DNA of 64,000 nt from BD1-7 clade bacterium (GTDB lineage: Bacteria; Pseudomonadota; Gammaproteobacteria; Pseudomonadales; DT-91): NCBI GenBank assembly GCA_902705835.1, contig CACSIN010000012.1, positions 243,346 to 307,345 of the forward strand, in the 5' to 3' direction. A program made the translations under genes and the position numbers. The notes below the pieces were generated by a model. That model did not search any database, was not told the DNA's origin, and saw only the letters and a program-made list of their open reading frames with translations. Positions 1 through 8,663 of this stretch are shown piece by piece. Every line of letters starts with the position of its first letter. Position 1 is the stretch's first letter.

Positions 1-247
1 GTTCCAACCCGGCGGTTATGTACCTTTGCACTCCCATGATGATCGCCCGGCAATCGCCATAGTCACCCAAGGTGAGCTCATCGAACATACGCCGAACTGC
101 AAAGTCCCGATTGTTCACCACACCGGCGATATCATTCGCGAAAACAAAGGGGTTAGTCATTGGGTTGAAAACACGGGAACAACACCCGCTGTACTGACCG
201 TATCAGACATCCCTGACAACCGTATCACTGACAGCCCATTCAAGTAG
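1..247 (+). CDS. Cupin-domain protein, C-terminal part (5' end outside window)
   Basis: The reading frame is open from base 2 and stops at 247, giving about 81 residues of a protein whose start lies upstream. The visible part begins FQPGGYVPLHSHDD and continues to ...TQGEL, which fits the first cupin motif (G-x5-H-x-H-x3,4-E-x6-G) with metal-ligand histidines. A second histidine lies in the NKGVSHWVENTG stretch, as in cupin motif 2. Small single-domain cupins bind a metal or small ligand, and the substrate cannot be told from this fragment. A TTG at 26 is in frame but lies inside the first cupin motif, so it is not the start. Confidence 0.75.
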   Translation, partial: FQPGGYVPLHSHDDRPAIAIVTQGELIEHTPNCKVPIVHHTGDIIRENKGVSHWVENTGTTPAVLTVSDIPDNRITDSPFK

Positions 248-261
248 CAAAGCAGCAGCAA

Positions 262-276
262 CGGCGAGCATCGCCG
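262..276. other. Short hairpin between convergent genes
   Basis: CGGCGA (262-267) and TCGCCG (271-276) form a 6-bp stem with a 3-base loop between the ends of the cupin gene and the minus-strand acetyltransferase gene. No T-tract follows on either strand, so it is only a weak terminator candidate. Confidence 0.3.
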
Positions 277-289
277 CCTGCAGCAATCC

Positions 290-970
290 TCAAATCACTG
301 TGCGAAAGGCTTGTAGCTTTTGCCGTTGCTGGCCGGCGGCATCAAAATTATTATCATTTAACCATGCTTGAAACGCCTTGCGCAGTGTCGGCCAGTCGTC
401 TTCAATCACGGAGAACCAGGCGGTATCTCGATTATACCCTTTGATCACCGCCCAATTCCGAAAGACACCTTCTGCCTGAAACCCAAATCGGCAGGCTGCC
501 GACTTAGACGCTTCGTTCAAGTTATTGCACTTCCATTCGTAACGTCGAAAGCCATGGTTAAACGCGGCATTCATCATCAAGTACATAGCTTCGGTCGCGA
601 TACGGGTCTTTTTCAGCGCGCCAGAAAAAAGCACATGACCGACTTCAACGCTGCCACGAACCAACTCTATGGATAGATACGCCGCAAAACCGATTGCTTG
701 GCCGGTTTTAGCGTCAGAAATTGCCATCAATCGAATATTTTCTGTCGCGCTTATTTTCGCCAAACATTGCCTAAACGAAGCGGCACTATCAAAAGATCCG
801 TAGGGCATATAACGCCATAGGTTTTCATCCGCAATATCGACATTGGCAAGTAGGTCTGACAAATGCAGGTCTTCTTTGTAGGTAGCAACCGTACAATAAC
901 TGCCCATCAGAGGTTCCGGATAGAAATCTGCCAGGGGTTTCCAGTCGGTAACAGGGGTTCCCAGTTTCAT
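290..970 (-). CDS. GNAT family N-acetyltransferase (RimJ/RimL type)
   Basis: 226 residues. It transfers an acetyl group from acetyl-CoA to a protein N-terminus or small-molecule amine; the acceptor is unknown. The middle shows the GNAT core: an IGFAAY strand, then VEVGHVLFSGALKKTRIATEA, the acetyl-CoA-binding segment, and a RRYEWKCNNLNEASKSAACRFGF segment typical of the RimL-like (COG1670) branch, where the residue after N-E/S-S is followed by a GF motif. The ATG at 970 is chosen because GAAAGG lies 7 bases upstream. A GTG at 988 would add six residues but has no ribosome-binding site. The gene is convergent with the cupin gene and monocistronic. Confidence 0.8.
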   Translation of the reverse strand: MKLGTPVTDWKPLADFYPEPLMGSYCTVATYKEDLHLSDLLANVDIADENLWRYMPYGSFDSAASFRQCLAKISATENIRLMAISDAKTGQAIGFAAYLSIELVRGSVEVGHVLFSGALKKTRIATEAMYLMMNAAFNHGFRRYEWKCNNLNEASKSAACRFGFQAEGVFRNWAVIKGYNRDTAWFSVIEDDWPTLRKAFQAWLNDNNFDAAGQQRQKLQAFRTVI

Positions 971-1085
971 TGCCGCGCCTTTCAACACTTAAAGATAGAG
1001 GTGCGGTCAGTATGGCAGAATTCGAGGTGTGAATTAAAGGGTCGCGCAGCAGCACGTTAGATGTGGCTCGACACACAACAAACTT

Positions 1086-2015
1086 TCAATTTGCAGGGTT
1101 GGCGTGAATCGACGCGTTTGAAATGTCGGCAACAATACCCGGGCTCAACCATTGGCCGATTTCAGCCATGGCTTTTTGATGATTAGCCGTTGGCCCATCT
1201 GTTCCGACAAAGCCATGTTTCGCGTCGTACATGCTGTGGGTGACAACAACACCCGCCTGTTGCAGTTGATGCACAAATTCCACACCTTCGTCACGCAGCG
1301 GGTCAAATTTAGCGGTAATCAAAAGTGTTTCAGGCAAACCTGATAAGTCATCAACCGCCGCGGGGGTGGATAGCTCATGGCGAACTTGCCCCGGTTTTAA
1401 CAATGGGCTGTTTTTGTAGTAGGTATCCCAAAACCACATCATCGTCTTGCGATTCAAACCAAACCACGGATTAACCTCCGCATACGAATCACTGTTTCTC
1501 ACATAATGATCAGTAACCGGGTAGATCAGCAGCTGCCGTCTTATCAACGACGGCGTTGTCAGTCTTGCGCACAGACTAGTAACACAGGCTAAATTTGCGC
1601 CAGTGCTATCACCAGCAAGCGTAATATTGTGAATATCGCAACCCAGTGATGCGGCATTACTGACTAACCACAGGTACGACGCGATGGCATCCTCCGGTGC
1701 CGCAGGAAACGGATGCTCCGGCGCACGCCGATAGTTAACACTGATGACAACCTGCCCACTATGACGACAGAGATCCCGACACAACGGGTCGTACACATCA
1801 ATATCGTTAAGCACCATTCCGCCACCATGAAAATACAGCACAACACCATAACCATTGGTAGGCGCATCGATTTCAGGTCGATAGATATACGCCTTCAGCT
1901 GATTGTGTTTAATCGGAATAGAAGCCGTTGTTCGACTCACGGATTTATCAGCTTTGCCGAGCCATGCCAAGCCGCTAATCAGTTTCACAAAGATTCGATA
2001 AAACCAGACTTTCAT
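1086..2015 (-). CDS. Alpha/beta-hydrolase, HSL-type esterase/lipase
   Basis: 309 residues, the usual size for the hormone-sensitive-lipase family of acyl esterases. The oxyanion-hole motif HGGG is present in VLYFHGGGMVL. The nucleophile elbow reads GDSTGAN, where GDSAG is commoner. The acid is in FDPLRDEG and the catalytic histidine in AKHGF, so the full Ser-Asp-His triad is visible. The N-terminal 25 residues are hydrophobic enough to touch the membrane, but no cleavage site is clear. The likely substrates are short- to medium-chain esters. The start is the ATG at 2015, with AAGG upstream at a rather long spacing. Confidence 0.85.
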   Translation of the reverse strand: MKVWFYRIFVKLISGLAWLGKADKSVSRTTASIPIKHNQLKAYIYRPEIDAPTNGYGVVLYFHGGGMVLNDIDVYDPLCRDLCRHSGQVVISVNYRRAPEHPFPAAPEDAIASYLWLVSNAASLGCDIHNITLAGDSTGANLACVTSLCARLTTPSLIRRQLLIYPVTDHYVRNSDSYAEVNPWFGLNRKTMMWFWDTYYKNSPLLKPGQVRHELSTPAAVDDLSGLPETLLITAKFDPLRDEGVEFVHQLQQAGVVVTHSMYDAKHGFVGTDGPTANHQKAMAEIGQWLSPGIVADISNASIHANPAN

Positions 2016-2425
2016 ATTGCAAAAAAACCTTAGTGAGGCAACAGCGAGCTAACCGTCAGTAAGCCATTGCACATTCACAATCTGAATCAAAAGCATCTCT
2101 CATTTGGAGATACTTGACCTCTGTTGGTTCCCTCTCAGCATCTTTCTCCACTTTTCTCAGGAGGCCCATTCGGTATCTTCTAGTCTTCGATTAGGTAAAA
2201 ATACTATTACCACTAGCCCTTAATAACAGCTTTTTAATCGAGTCTGGAGTCAGCAATCAAAAAACGCTCAAACTAAGAGGTGACTAGGTTTAAAAAGCAA
2301 ATTTTTTTTAGAAGTTTGAATAATAACGACAAACGGGCTCGGATTTTTGCGACAGCAACTAGCCCGAAAGAATTCACTGTGATAGATTCCGCGACCTAAC
2401 ATATTAACTATGCAGTAAAGGAACA
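2016..2425. other. Intergenic region upstream of porin operon
   Basis: 410 bases between divergent genes, A+T-rich towards the porin, with A/T runs near 2290-2310. A 6-bp inverted repeat, CGGGCT (2334-2339) and AGCCCG (2361-2366), lies about 60 bases before the porin start and could be an operator or leader hairpin. I find no convincing Pho box, no RNA gene and no coding frame. Confidence 0.4.
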
Positions 2426-3730
2426 ATGAGTATCGACAATCTAATCAAACGATTGGCGTATTCGTGCTTAATATGCAGCAGCGCCATTGGCTATACGGCG
2501 CATGCTGATGATGACGGTATGGAATACGCATTCTCCGGCTTTGCCACTGTGCAAGCCGCGAAAACAATCACAGGTAAAAACGATGGCGAGGTTTGGGATG
2601 TCCCGCAAGACAATTGGGAACTCTCACAATTCAACAAAATCGGCTTACGTCTCGATGTTGACCTTAAACACAATCTCGACTTCGCCGCTCAGTTCGTAAG
2701 CTACGGCCGCACCGACTACTCCCCGATGGTCGACTGGCTATATGTTCGCTATAGCTTCACACCTGAAATCAACATGTCTTTCGGTAAAACCCGTATTCCG
2801 TTATATATGTATTCCGATGTATTGGATGTTGGCTATGCCTACCAATGGATTGCACCACCACCAGCGGTATACGGTCTTGATCCACTCAGAGCAAATGATG
2901 GCATCCAGTTTAATTGGGTGACCTCTATGGGCAACGACTGGTATTCAGATCTAACTATTTGGGCTGGTCGTGCTCAACAAGACATCCCCGAGCTGGGAGA
3001 CGGCGCATCGTTTACTGTCGACAACTCCTTTGGTTTTGCATGGGATGTTGAATGGGAATGGTTGAATCTACGTGCGGTGTACTACGGAGGCAAGGGCTCG
3101 GTTAAAACACCCCAACTCGACCTTCTTAACGCCGGCGTTAACGGCGTTGCTACAGCACTAGCACCCGCAGGCGTCGATCTAGGTGACGTTCAAGATCGCG
3201 TGAGTATGGAAGATCGAACAATCCACTTTGCGTCTATTGGTGCCAATCTCGATTTTGGAGATTACTTCTTCATTGGCGAAACAACCATTGTTAGAACCGA
3301 AGATGCACCGGTCTACAGCGATGTTAACGCATTCTACCTCACAGCAGGTTACCGACTACCCGCGAATGTTACTTTGAGCTTTACGTACAGCAATAACGAC
3401 GACAAGGCAGAAGACAAAACAGCTGCACTTTACTCCGAAGCTACTGCATCGGCGCAGGGTATTATCGATAACTTACCGGTTGACGACAATATCAAACAAC
3501 AGTTGTCATCTGGTGTTGCTGGCACTGGTATTGGCATCAATGCACTGGGTAAAAGCGGTTTCAAACAAGAAAATACCTATACTTTGGGCGCGCGGTGGGA
3601 CTTCCACCCGATGGCAGCAACCAAGTTTGAATATGTTGTGCAAGATCGTCAGAAGTACAATGAGCTTGGTACAGAAAAATTCACCGTATACCCGCAGGCT
3701 GTTCGCTTCAGCCTCGATTTGGTATTTTAA
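2426..3730 (+). CDS. Outer-membrane beta-barrel porin
   Basis: 434 residues with an N-terminal signal sequence ending near ...SAIGYTAHA, followed by a barrel-like alternation of aromatic and small residues and a terminal phenylalanine (FSLDLVF), the signature recognised by the BAM machinery. Early segments (FSGFATVQAAKTI, IGLRLDVDLKHNLDFAAQFVSYGR, WLYVRYSF) resemble phosphate-porin or Gram-negative porin strands. It is probably a diffusion channel in the outer membrane. The start codon at 2426 has AAAGGA just upstream. Its stop lies on the ribosome-binding site of the next gene, a small PstS-like protein, so the two form an operon and probably act together on an oxyanion such as phosphate. 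The substrate is inferred from context only. Confidence 0.75.
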   Translation: MSIDNLIKRLAYSCLICSSAIGYTAHADDDGMEYAFSGFATVQAAKTITGKNDGEVWDVPQDNWELSQFNKIGLRLDVDLKHNLDFAAQFVSYGRTDYSPMVDWLYVRYSFTPEINMSFGKTRIPLYMYSDVLDVGYAYQWIAPPPAVYGLDPLRANDGIQFNWVTSMGNDWYSDLTIWAGRAQQDIPELGDGASFTVDNSFGFAWDVEWEWLNLRAVYYGGKGSVKTPQLDLLNAGVNGVATALAPAGVDLGDVQDRVSMEDRTIHFASIGANLDFGDYFFIGETTIVRTEDAPVYSDVNAFYLTAGYRLPANVTLSFTYSNNDDKAEDKTAALYSEATASAQGIIDNLPVDDNIKQQLSSGVAGTGIGINALGKSGFKQENTYTLGARWDFHPMAATKFEYVVQDRQKYNELGTEKFTVYPQAVRFSLDLVF

Positions 3731-3742
3731 GGAGGCATGCGC

Positions 3743-4174
3743 GTGAAATTATCACTAATGAAACACTGGCTTATCTGCCTAGTCCTGGGCACGCTAATTG
3801 CGCCGGCATATGCTGATATTGCGGTTATCAAGAACCCAGCGAATGTATCCCGTTTGGACGAAAAACAAGTTCGTAGCGCCTACCTCGGCAAGCTAAAAAG
3901 CTTTAACGATGGTGAAGAGATTCGTGCTTATGATTTACCGCCTACGAGTAAGGACTGGAACGTTTTTGTCGACCGAGTGCTGCGTAAAACACCCTCAACA
4001 TTAAACGCCTATTGGGCGCGAATGCTGTTTTCATCCAAAGGCAAGCCACCGCGTACTTTGGACACTGAAGAGCAAATTCTGCATGAAGTTGCCAACCGCA
4101 AGAATGCCATCGGGTATGTAAATTCGAGTATCGTTGACGAATCAGTCACCGTACTGTTCATCATCAAAGACTAA
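3743..4174 (+). CDS. Small periplasmic PstS-like substrate-binding protein
   Basis: 143 residues with a signal peptide ending ...LGTLIAPAYA and a mature part starting DIAVIKNPANVSRLD. The mature protein is about half the size of a normal PstS phosphate-binding protein, but the pattern I-(Y/F)LGK-x-FNDG, DLPP, F-x-x-VL, YW-x-x-x-FSSKGKPP, IGYVNSS is that of the short PstS-like group found beside porins. The GTG at 3743 is chosen because AAGGAGG (3729-3735) lies 7 bases before it; the ATG at 3737 is only one base from that site. The gene follows the porin by 12 bases and ends at a strong terminator. Confidence 0.75.
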   Translation: MKLSLMKHWLICLVLGTLIAPAYADIAVIKNPANVSRLDEKQVRSAYLGKLKSFNDGEEIRAYDLPPTSKDWNVFVDRVLRKTPSTLNAYWARMLFSSKGKPPRTLDTEEQILHEVANRKNAIGYVNSSIVDESVTVLFIIKD

Positions 4175-4202
4175 TAGCGCTTCGTCTATTCATGTCATGG
4201 TA

Positions 4203-4226
4203 AAGGCCCTTCACTGGGCCTTTTTT
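4203..4226 (+). terminator. Rho-independent terminator of porin/PstS-like operon
   Basis: AAGGCCC (4203-4209) pairs with GGGCCTT (4216-4222) around a 6-base loop and runs into six T residues. Confidence 0.9.
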
Positions 4227-4317
4227 CTGCCTGCTCGACAAGCAATCACACCCCAATCAACATCAACTCCCCGCCATTGCGTTTGCTGTCAAAGCTAAAT
4301 GGAACACCCACCACGAC

Positions 4318-5775
4318 CTACTTCACCGGCGTTTCACCCACCGCATCGTTGCTAGGCAGGACCTCACATTCCTGTCCGAGCTGGCATTGCTGTGAACTCA
4401 GCGGATTCACAGGCGCTGATCCCACATCCGTTGCCGCATCACTGGGTACTTCAATCCAGCCCGGGCTCCTGACCCACAGCACGATAAATGCCAGTGTGCC
4501 AAAGATAACACTGCCAAGAAGTTCTCCGGCAAGAACACCAATAGCACCATATTTAGGGGCCAATAAGAATACCAATGGGATAGTTCCCAACAAGGCGCGG
4601 GAAAAATTAAACAGTGTCGCGATATACGCTTTGTGCAGGTTGTTGAAACACGCATTGGCAATAAAGAGAAGGCCACTGAATACATACAAAGGGCTCAGAT
4701 ATAAACAGAATTGAGTAATCAATTCTGCCGCTTGCGGGCTCGCACTGAACAAACTGTTGAGCGGCTCATGCAAAAACGTGAGTGCCCCCCAAATAACCAG
4801 GCAATAACCCACCGTAACGATACCGGCACCGGAAAACGTCGATTTGACACGCTCGATTCGCATCGCGCTGGCATTTTGCGCAACAATCGGCCCAATAGCG
4901 CCGGATAACGCAAACAACCCGGCAAATGCCACAGGAACAATCCGCCCAATAATTGCGGCGGCGGCAACAGCGTCCGTACCAAAGCTTGCGACTTCCTTCA
5001 TAACATAAGTACTACCAATTGGCGTTGCCAGGTTGGTTAAAACAGCGGGGCCAGCAACTGCGCCAATAGCGGTAACATCAGCCTTGAAACGCGATAAATC
5101 CGGCCACTGTAAAAATTGATACCGACGCTGTAACGCGACCACGGCAATGATTAGAATTGAAAATCGGGCAGCCACAGAGGCTGCTGCTGCACCTTCGATT
5201 CCCCAACCAAAAACAAAGATAAACAAGGGGTCTAGTACTGCGTTAACGGCACTACCGGCGACAATCGCCAATGTTGAGTAACGCGCATTACCCAGTGCAC
5301 GAAGCACTGCAGCCAGCACCATGGCAACAGACAGTACCGCCGTACTGGGCAACAATATCACCGAAAATTCGAGCGCATAACTCAGCGTTTGGCCTTTTGC
5401 TCCGAGAAACATCAATAGCGGTTTCACATAAATAAAAGCGCCCATGCTCACCACCAACGCAGTAACAAACGACAGCAACACGCCATTAGCACATATGATT
5501 CGGGCGCTCTCGCGATCCCGTCGCCCTTCGGCACGAGCGACCAAGGCGCTAACACCAATCTGCAGACCAATCGATAGCGCCGTGAGGAAGAACAACAAGG
5601 TGCCGGCAAAGCCTACCGCCGCCGCCAGCGTTTCTTGCCCGAGCAGGCTCAAAAAGTACATATCCACTAGGTCGACAAGAAACAACGACAACAATCCCAA
5701 GGCATTGGTACTGGCCATGACCAGAATATGGCTCATGATGGATCCGCGAGTGAACACAGCGGTTGAATTGGGCAT
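4318..5775 (-). CDS. MATE family multidrug efflux transporter
   Basis: 485 residues with about 12 hydrophobic helices, the size and pattern of NorM/DinF-like cation-driven multidrug exporters of the inner membrane. Family features include the early FLVDLVDMYFLSLLGQETLAA segment and the repeat-like second half with TNLATPIGSTYVMKEVASFGTDAVAA. The start at 5775 is preferred because AGGA lies 8 bases upstream; an in-frame ATG at 5805 lacks a ribosome-binding site. The C-terminal about 45 residues (from ...WIEVPSD) are polar and probably cytoplasmic. The gene is divergent from the polyphosphate kinase and shares its palindromic intergenic region. Substrate unknown. Confidence 0.88.
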   Translation of the reverse strand: MPNSTAVFTRGSIMSHILVMASTNALGLLSLFLVDLVDMYFLSLLGQETLAAAVGFAGTLLFFLTALSIGLQIGVSALVARAEGRRDRESARIICANGVLLSFVTALVVSMGAFIYVKPLLMFLGAKGQTLSYALEFSVILLPSTAVLSVAMVLAAVLRALGNARYSTLAIVAGSAVNAVLDPLFIFVFGWGIEGAAAASVAARFSILIIAVVALQRRYQFLQWPDLSRFKADVTAIGAVAGPAVLTNLATPIGSTYVMKEVASFGTDAVAAAAIIGRIVPVAFAGLFALSGAIGPIVAQNASAMRIERVKSTFSGAGIVTVGYCLVIWGALTFLHEPLNSLFSASPQAAELITQFCLYLSPLYVFSGLLFIANACFNNLHKAYIATLFNFSRALLGTIPLVFLLAPKYGAIGVLAGELLGSVIFGTLAFIVLWVRSPGWIEVPSDAATDVGSAPVNPLSSQQCQLGQECEVLPSNDAVGETPVK

Positions 5776-5875
5776 GAAGAATTCCTGATTCGGTTCAGAC
5801 CCCATAGATGAGATCGGTAACGCAAGCGTACAGCAAACCGGCGGTGAAAATCATCCTAAGTATGGATTCAATACA

Positions 5876-5924
5876 CAATCGTTGTGACACCTAGTCAACG
5901 CCACTTATACTGGAACAACGATTG
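5876..5924. promoter_or_regulatory. Palindrome-flanked promoter between MATE and PPK2 genes
   Basis: CAATCGTTGT (5876-5885) and ACAACGATTG (5915-5924) are perfect 10-base inverted arms 29 bases apart. The segment between and across them holds a plausible promoter for the plus-strand kinase: TTGTGA near 5882 and TATACT at 5906-5911. A second inverted pair, TGTGACA and TGTCACA, partly overlaps the arms. The arrangement suggests a dimeric regulator or looped operator. Confidence 0.5.
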
Positions 5925-5938
5925 TCACAGCGAGCCCG

Positions 5939-6718
5939 ATGATGAAACTCGAATCCATGGAATTCCCAAAACTCGACCAGCAAGACTATGACGAACAGTT
6001 GACCGACCTTCAATTAGCACTCATGCATGCGCAACATGGCGTTGTTCAAAGCAATAGACGTGTCATTATCTTATTCGAAGGTATCGATGCTGCAGGTAAA
6101 GGCGGCACCATCGATCGTATCGTTAATTACATGGATCCACACCATTACCGAGTCAATGCCATCCGCGCACCGACACCAACAGAGCTTAACAAACACTACT
6201 TACAACGTTTTATGGAGAAGCTGCCATCGAAAGGCAACATCACCATCTTTGATCGCTCTTGGTATGGGCGTGTATTGGTTGAACGCGTCGAAGGCCTCAC
6301 CCCCAAGCCGGATTGGGAACGCGCTTATAATGAGTTAAATCACTTCGAACGGATGTTGACAGCCGACGGCATTATATTTTTGAAATTTTTCCTGTTTATT
6401 GAGAAAGACGAACAGAGAAAACGTTTTATCAAACGCTTAGATAACCCCGAAAAGCGCTGGAAAATCACCCGCGCGGATATCGATTCTCGTGCCTTTTGGG
6501 ATGAGTACATACTGGCATTCGAAGACATGTTAAAACTGACATCTACCGAATATGCCCCCTGGCATGTGATACCAGCAAACAACAAAAAGCACGCACGCAT
6601 CACTGTGATGCAAACTATTTTGAAAACCCTGCAGGCAGAAATTGATGTCGATGTGCGCTTGCTCGACCCTAAATTCGAAGCTTATGCTCGACAGATGCTA
6701 AAAAATACTAACGATTAA
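5939..6718 (+). CDS. ppk2: Polyphosphate kinase 2 (PPK2) family nucleotide phosphotransferase
   Basis: 259 residues, a complete single-domain PPK2. It transfers phosphate between polyphosphate and nucleoside mono- or diphosphates in the cytoplasm. The Walker A loop is GIDAAGKGG (about residues 48-56), preceded by the VIILFEG strand. The Walker B motif is DRSWYGR, and the lid segment contains RWKITRADIDSRAFWDEY. The length and the MDPHHYRVNAIRAPTP segment suit the short one-domain classes that make NTP or NDP from polyphosphate; the direction cannot be assigned by eye. Two ATG codons start the frame at 5939 and 5942. It is monocistronic. Confidence 0.93.
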   Translation: MMKLESMEFPKLDQQDYDEQLTDLQLALMHAQHGVVQSNRRVIILFEGIDAAGKGGTIDRIVNYMDPHHYRVNAIRAPTPTELNKHYLQRFMEKLPSKGNITIFDRSWYGRVLVERVEGLTPKPDWERAYNELNHFERMLTADGIIFLKFFLFIEKDEQRKRFIKRLDNPEKRWKITRADIDSRAFWDEYILAFEDMLKLTSTEYAPWHVIPANNKKHARITVMQTILKTLQAEIDVDVRLLDPKFEAYARQMLKNTND

Positions 6719-6791
6719 GATAAATCCTCATAAATCATAAAATCAATGTTAGTTATTCATCCGTTTGCATGAGAAACGGGATATAATCACC

Positions 6792-6821
6792 AAGAAAGTG
6801 CCTCAAATTGTGCGCTTTCTT
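6792..6821 (+). terminator. Hairpin downstream of ppk2
   Basis: AAGAAAGTGC (6792-6801) pairs with GCGCTTTCTT (6812-6821), 10 bp with one G-U pair and a 10-base loop, followed by a short T-rich tract. It is probably the ppk2 terminator. A TATAAT at 6782-6787 just before it could alternatively make it an attenuator in the GMC-gene leader. Confidence 0.5.
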
Positions 6822-7000
6822 ATTCCACTTTCCGCATTTTCTTTAGCTTTATATTCTTTCTTCAGAAAATAAAAAATCTCTACGCTCAACCCATTGGTAC
6901 ATACCTAACACTATTATATAGTCTCATAGAACCTTGACGATGGTGCTGAGAGCCCCATTCGATTGATTTGCTAATTTCAGACAATTACAGGGTGTATAGA

Positions 7001-8551
7001 ATGGACAATAATAAAATCTCTCGCCGTAGCTTTATCAAAGCCGGCGCAGTAACAACCGCGGCAGCAGGTGCTGCCCCGGCACTGGCTCATCGTCGTCGTC
7101 CACGCAAAGCCATTATTATCGGCAGTGGTTTTGGCGGCGCAGTTTCCGCTCTGCGACTGGCCGAAAAAGGCGTCGAGACCTTAGTTCTCGAACGCGGCCG
7201 ATTCTGGGAAAACGAAAGTGATAATCCATTCCCCGGCATCTTCCCTACAATTAAACAACCGGATGCACGCACCAGCTGGCTACAAGGCATTGATCCCAAT
7301 ACCGGCACACCATTGCCAAAATACACCGGCTTGATTGAGCGATTTGAAAGTGAACGTATCGCTACACTCGTGGGCGCCGGTGTTGGTGGTGGTTCATTGG
7401 TTTATGGCGGGTCATTGCTGCAACCTAAACAAAAACCATTCGAAGACGCCTTTCCACGCTTTGTTAACTACGACTTATTTGACCAGTACTATTATCCGCT
7501 TGTACGTCAGATGATGAATGCAGGGCAAATTCCCGATGATATTCTGGCGAGCTCGCCATACACCGCGATGCGCAATTACACCAGCAATATGGAAGCCAGC
7601 GGCTTTGACGTTGAACGCGGTTTTACCGGTTTTGACTGGGATATCGTGCGCAAAGAACTAACCGGTGAAGAAATACCCGCTGCTACTATCGGCGAGTTCA
7701 ACCTGTGTAATTCTAACGCCAAAAATACCCTCGGCAAAAACTACCTGAAATACGCGCAAGAAACCGGAAAATGCGAAATCCGCGCACTCCATCAGGTCGC
7801 TAATATCGAAGAAGATTATCGCGGCGGCTATTGTGTGCATGTTGAAAAGTTGGATGACGAAGGCAATGTGATCGATACCGAAACACTGCAATCTGACTTG
7901 GTCATCATGGCAGCAGGCTCTATGAATACTACCAAGCTAATGCTCAAAGCAAAACGCACCGGCAGCCTCTGGCGCCTGAACCGTTGGGTTGGCAAAAAAT
8001 GGGGCAACAACGGCGATAAACTCTATCTTCGTGCGACAGCAGAGCAAGATAACATTGGCGATCAAGGTGGCCCGATCAGTATGACTGTGTTCGATCTCGA
8101 CAACCCGATCAAACCAGTTACTGTACAGCATGCACCTGGCCCGGGTTTGTTCCCATTCAGCGGCCTAAACCACTTAATCATGACCGTTCCTGATCGACTT
8201 GGGCGTCTACGCTACAAGGTTAAGACCGACGAGCTACAGATTCTCTGGCCCGAAGATGCGGAAACGCAATCCATCGAAGCTGGCCGTTTGGTGATGGACA
8301 AAGTCAACGCGACCGTGGGCGGCCAACAGATTCCGCTACCTACAATTGATACGACCTATCACCCACTGGGCGGTATGCCGATCGGTAAAGCCACCGATCG
8401 CTTCGGCCGTGTCAAAGGCTACCGCGGATTAATCGTCGCCGACGGTTCGCTACTGCATGGTTCTGCAGGCTGCGCTAACCCGGCACTGACCATTGCCGCA
8501 TTGGTTGAGCACAATATGGATTTCCTGATCAACTACGCGCATATCGCCTGA
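7001..8551 (+). CDS. Tat-exported GMC oxidoreductase, class I cholesterol-oxidase-like
   Basis: 516 residues from the ATG at 7001, which places the twin-arginine motif SRRSFIK within the first 15 residues, followed by a hydrophobic stretch and ALAHRR. An in-frame start at 6968 would push the Tat signal inwards. The FAD-binding motif is IIGSGFGGAVSALRLAEKG. The stretch GVGGGSLVYGG followed by Q-PK and then F-PR matches the soluble class I (non-covalent FAD) cholesterol oxidases of actinobacteria, as does the end YHPLGG...GKATD.FGRV.GY...DGSLL.GS.G.NP..TI.AL.E. The family oxidises a 3-beta-hydroxysteroid with O2. The catalytic His and Asn regions are kept, but the position aligned with the isomerisation glutamate reads as Gln (VTVQHAPGPG). 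The protein acts in the periplasm. The substrate is inferred and may be another sterol or alcohol. Confidence 0.85.
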   Translation: MDNNKISRRSFIKAGAVTTAAAGAAPALAHRRRPRKAIIIGSGFGGAVSALRLAEKGVETLVLERGRFWENESDNPFPGIFPTIKQPDARTSWLQGIDPNTGTPLPKYTGLIERFESERIATLVGAGVGGGSLVYGGSLLQPKQKPFEDAFPRFVNYDLFDQYYYPLVRQMMNAGQIPDDILASSPYTAMRNYTSNMEASGFDVERGFTGFDWDIVRKELTGEEIPAATIGEFNLCNSNAKNTLGKNYLKYAQETGKCEIRALHQVANIEEDYRGGYCVHVEKLDDEGNVIDTETLQSDLVIMAAGSMNTTKLMLKAKRTGSLWRLNRWVGKKWGNNGDKLYLRATAEQDNIGDQGGPISMTVFDLDNPIKPVTVQHAPGPGLFPFSGLNHLIMTVPDRLGRLRYKVKTDELQILWPEDAETQSIEAGRLVMDKVNATVGGQQIPLPTIDTTYHPLGGMPIGKATDRFGRVKGYRGLIVADGSLLHGSAGCANPALTIAALVEHNMDFLINYAHIA

Positions 8552-8583
8552 TCACAACGTACCCACCATCGTTTCAATAACCT

Positions 8584-8609
8584 AAGCCCCGTTTTATACG
8601 GGGCTTTTT
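8584..8609 (+). terminator. Rho-independent terminator of GMC oxidoreductase gene
   Basis: AAGCCCC (8584-8590) pairs with GGGGCTT (8600-8606) around a 9-base loop, followed by T residues. Confidence 0.88.
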
Positions 8610-8663
8610 ATGTCCTCCTGCTACGTCGTATAATGAGCGTTCAACACCTCTGACGACAAAACC

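Noticed and set aside
2380-2402. Pho-box-like CTGTGATAGATTCCGCGACC upstream of porin
   Set aside because: Only the first half-site resembles CTGTCAT; the second half does not match.
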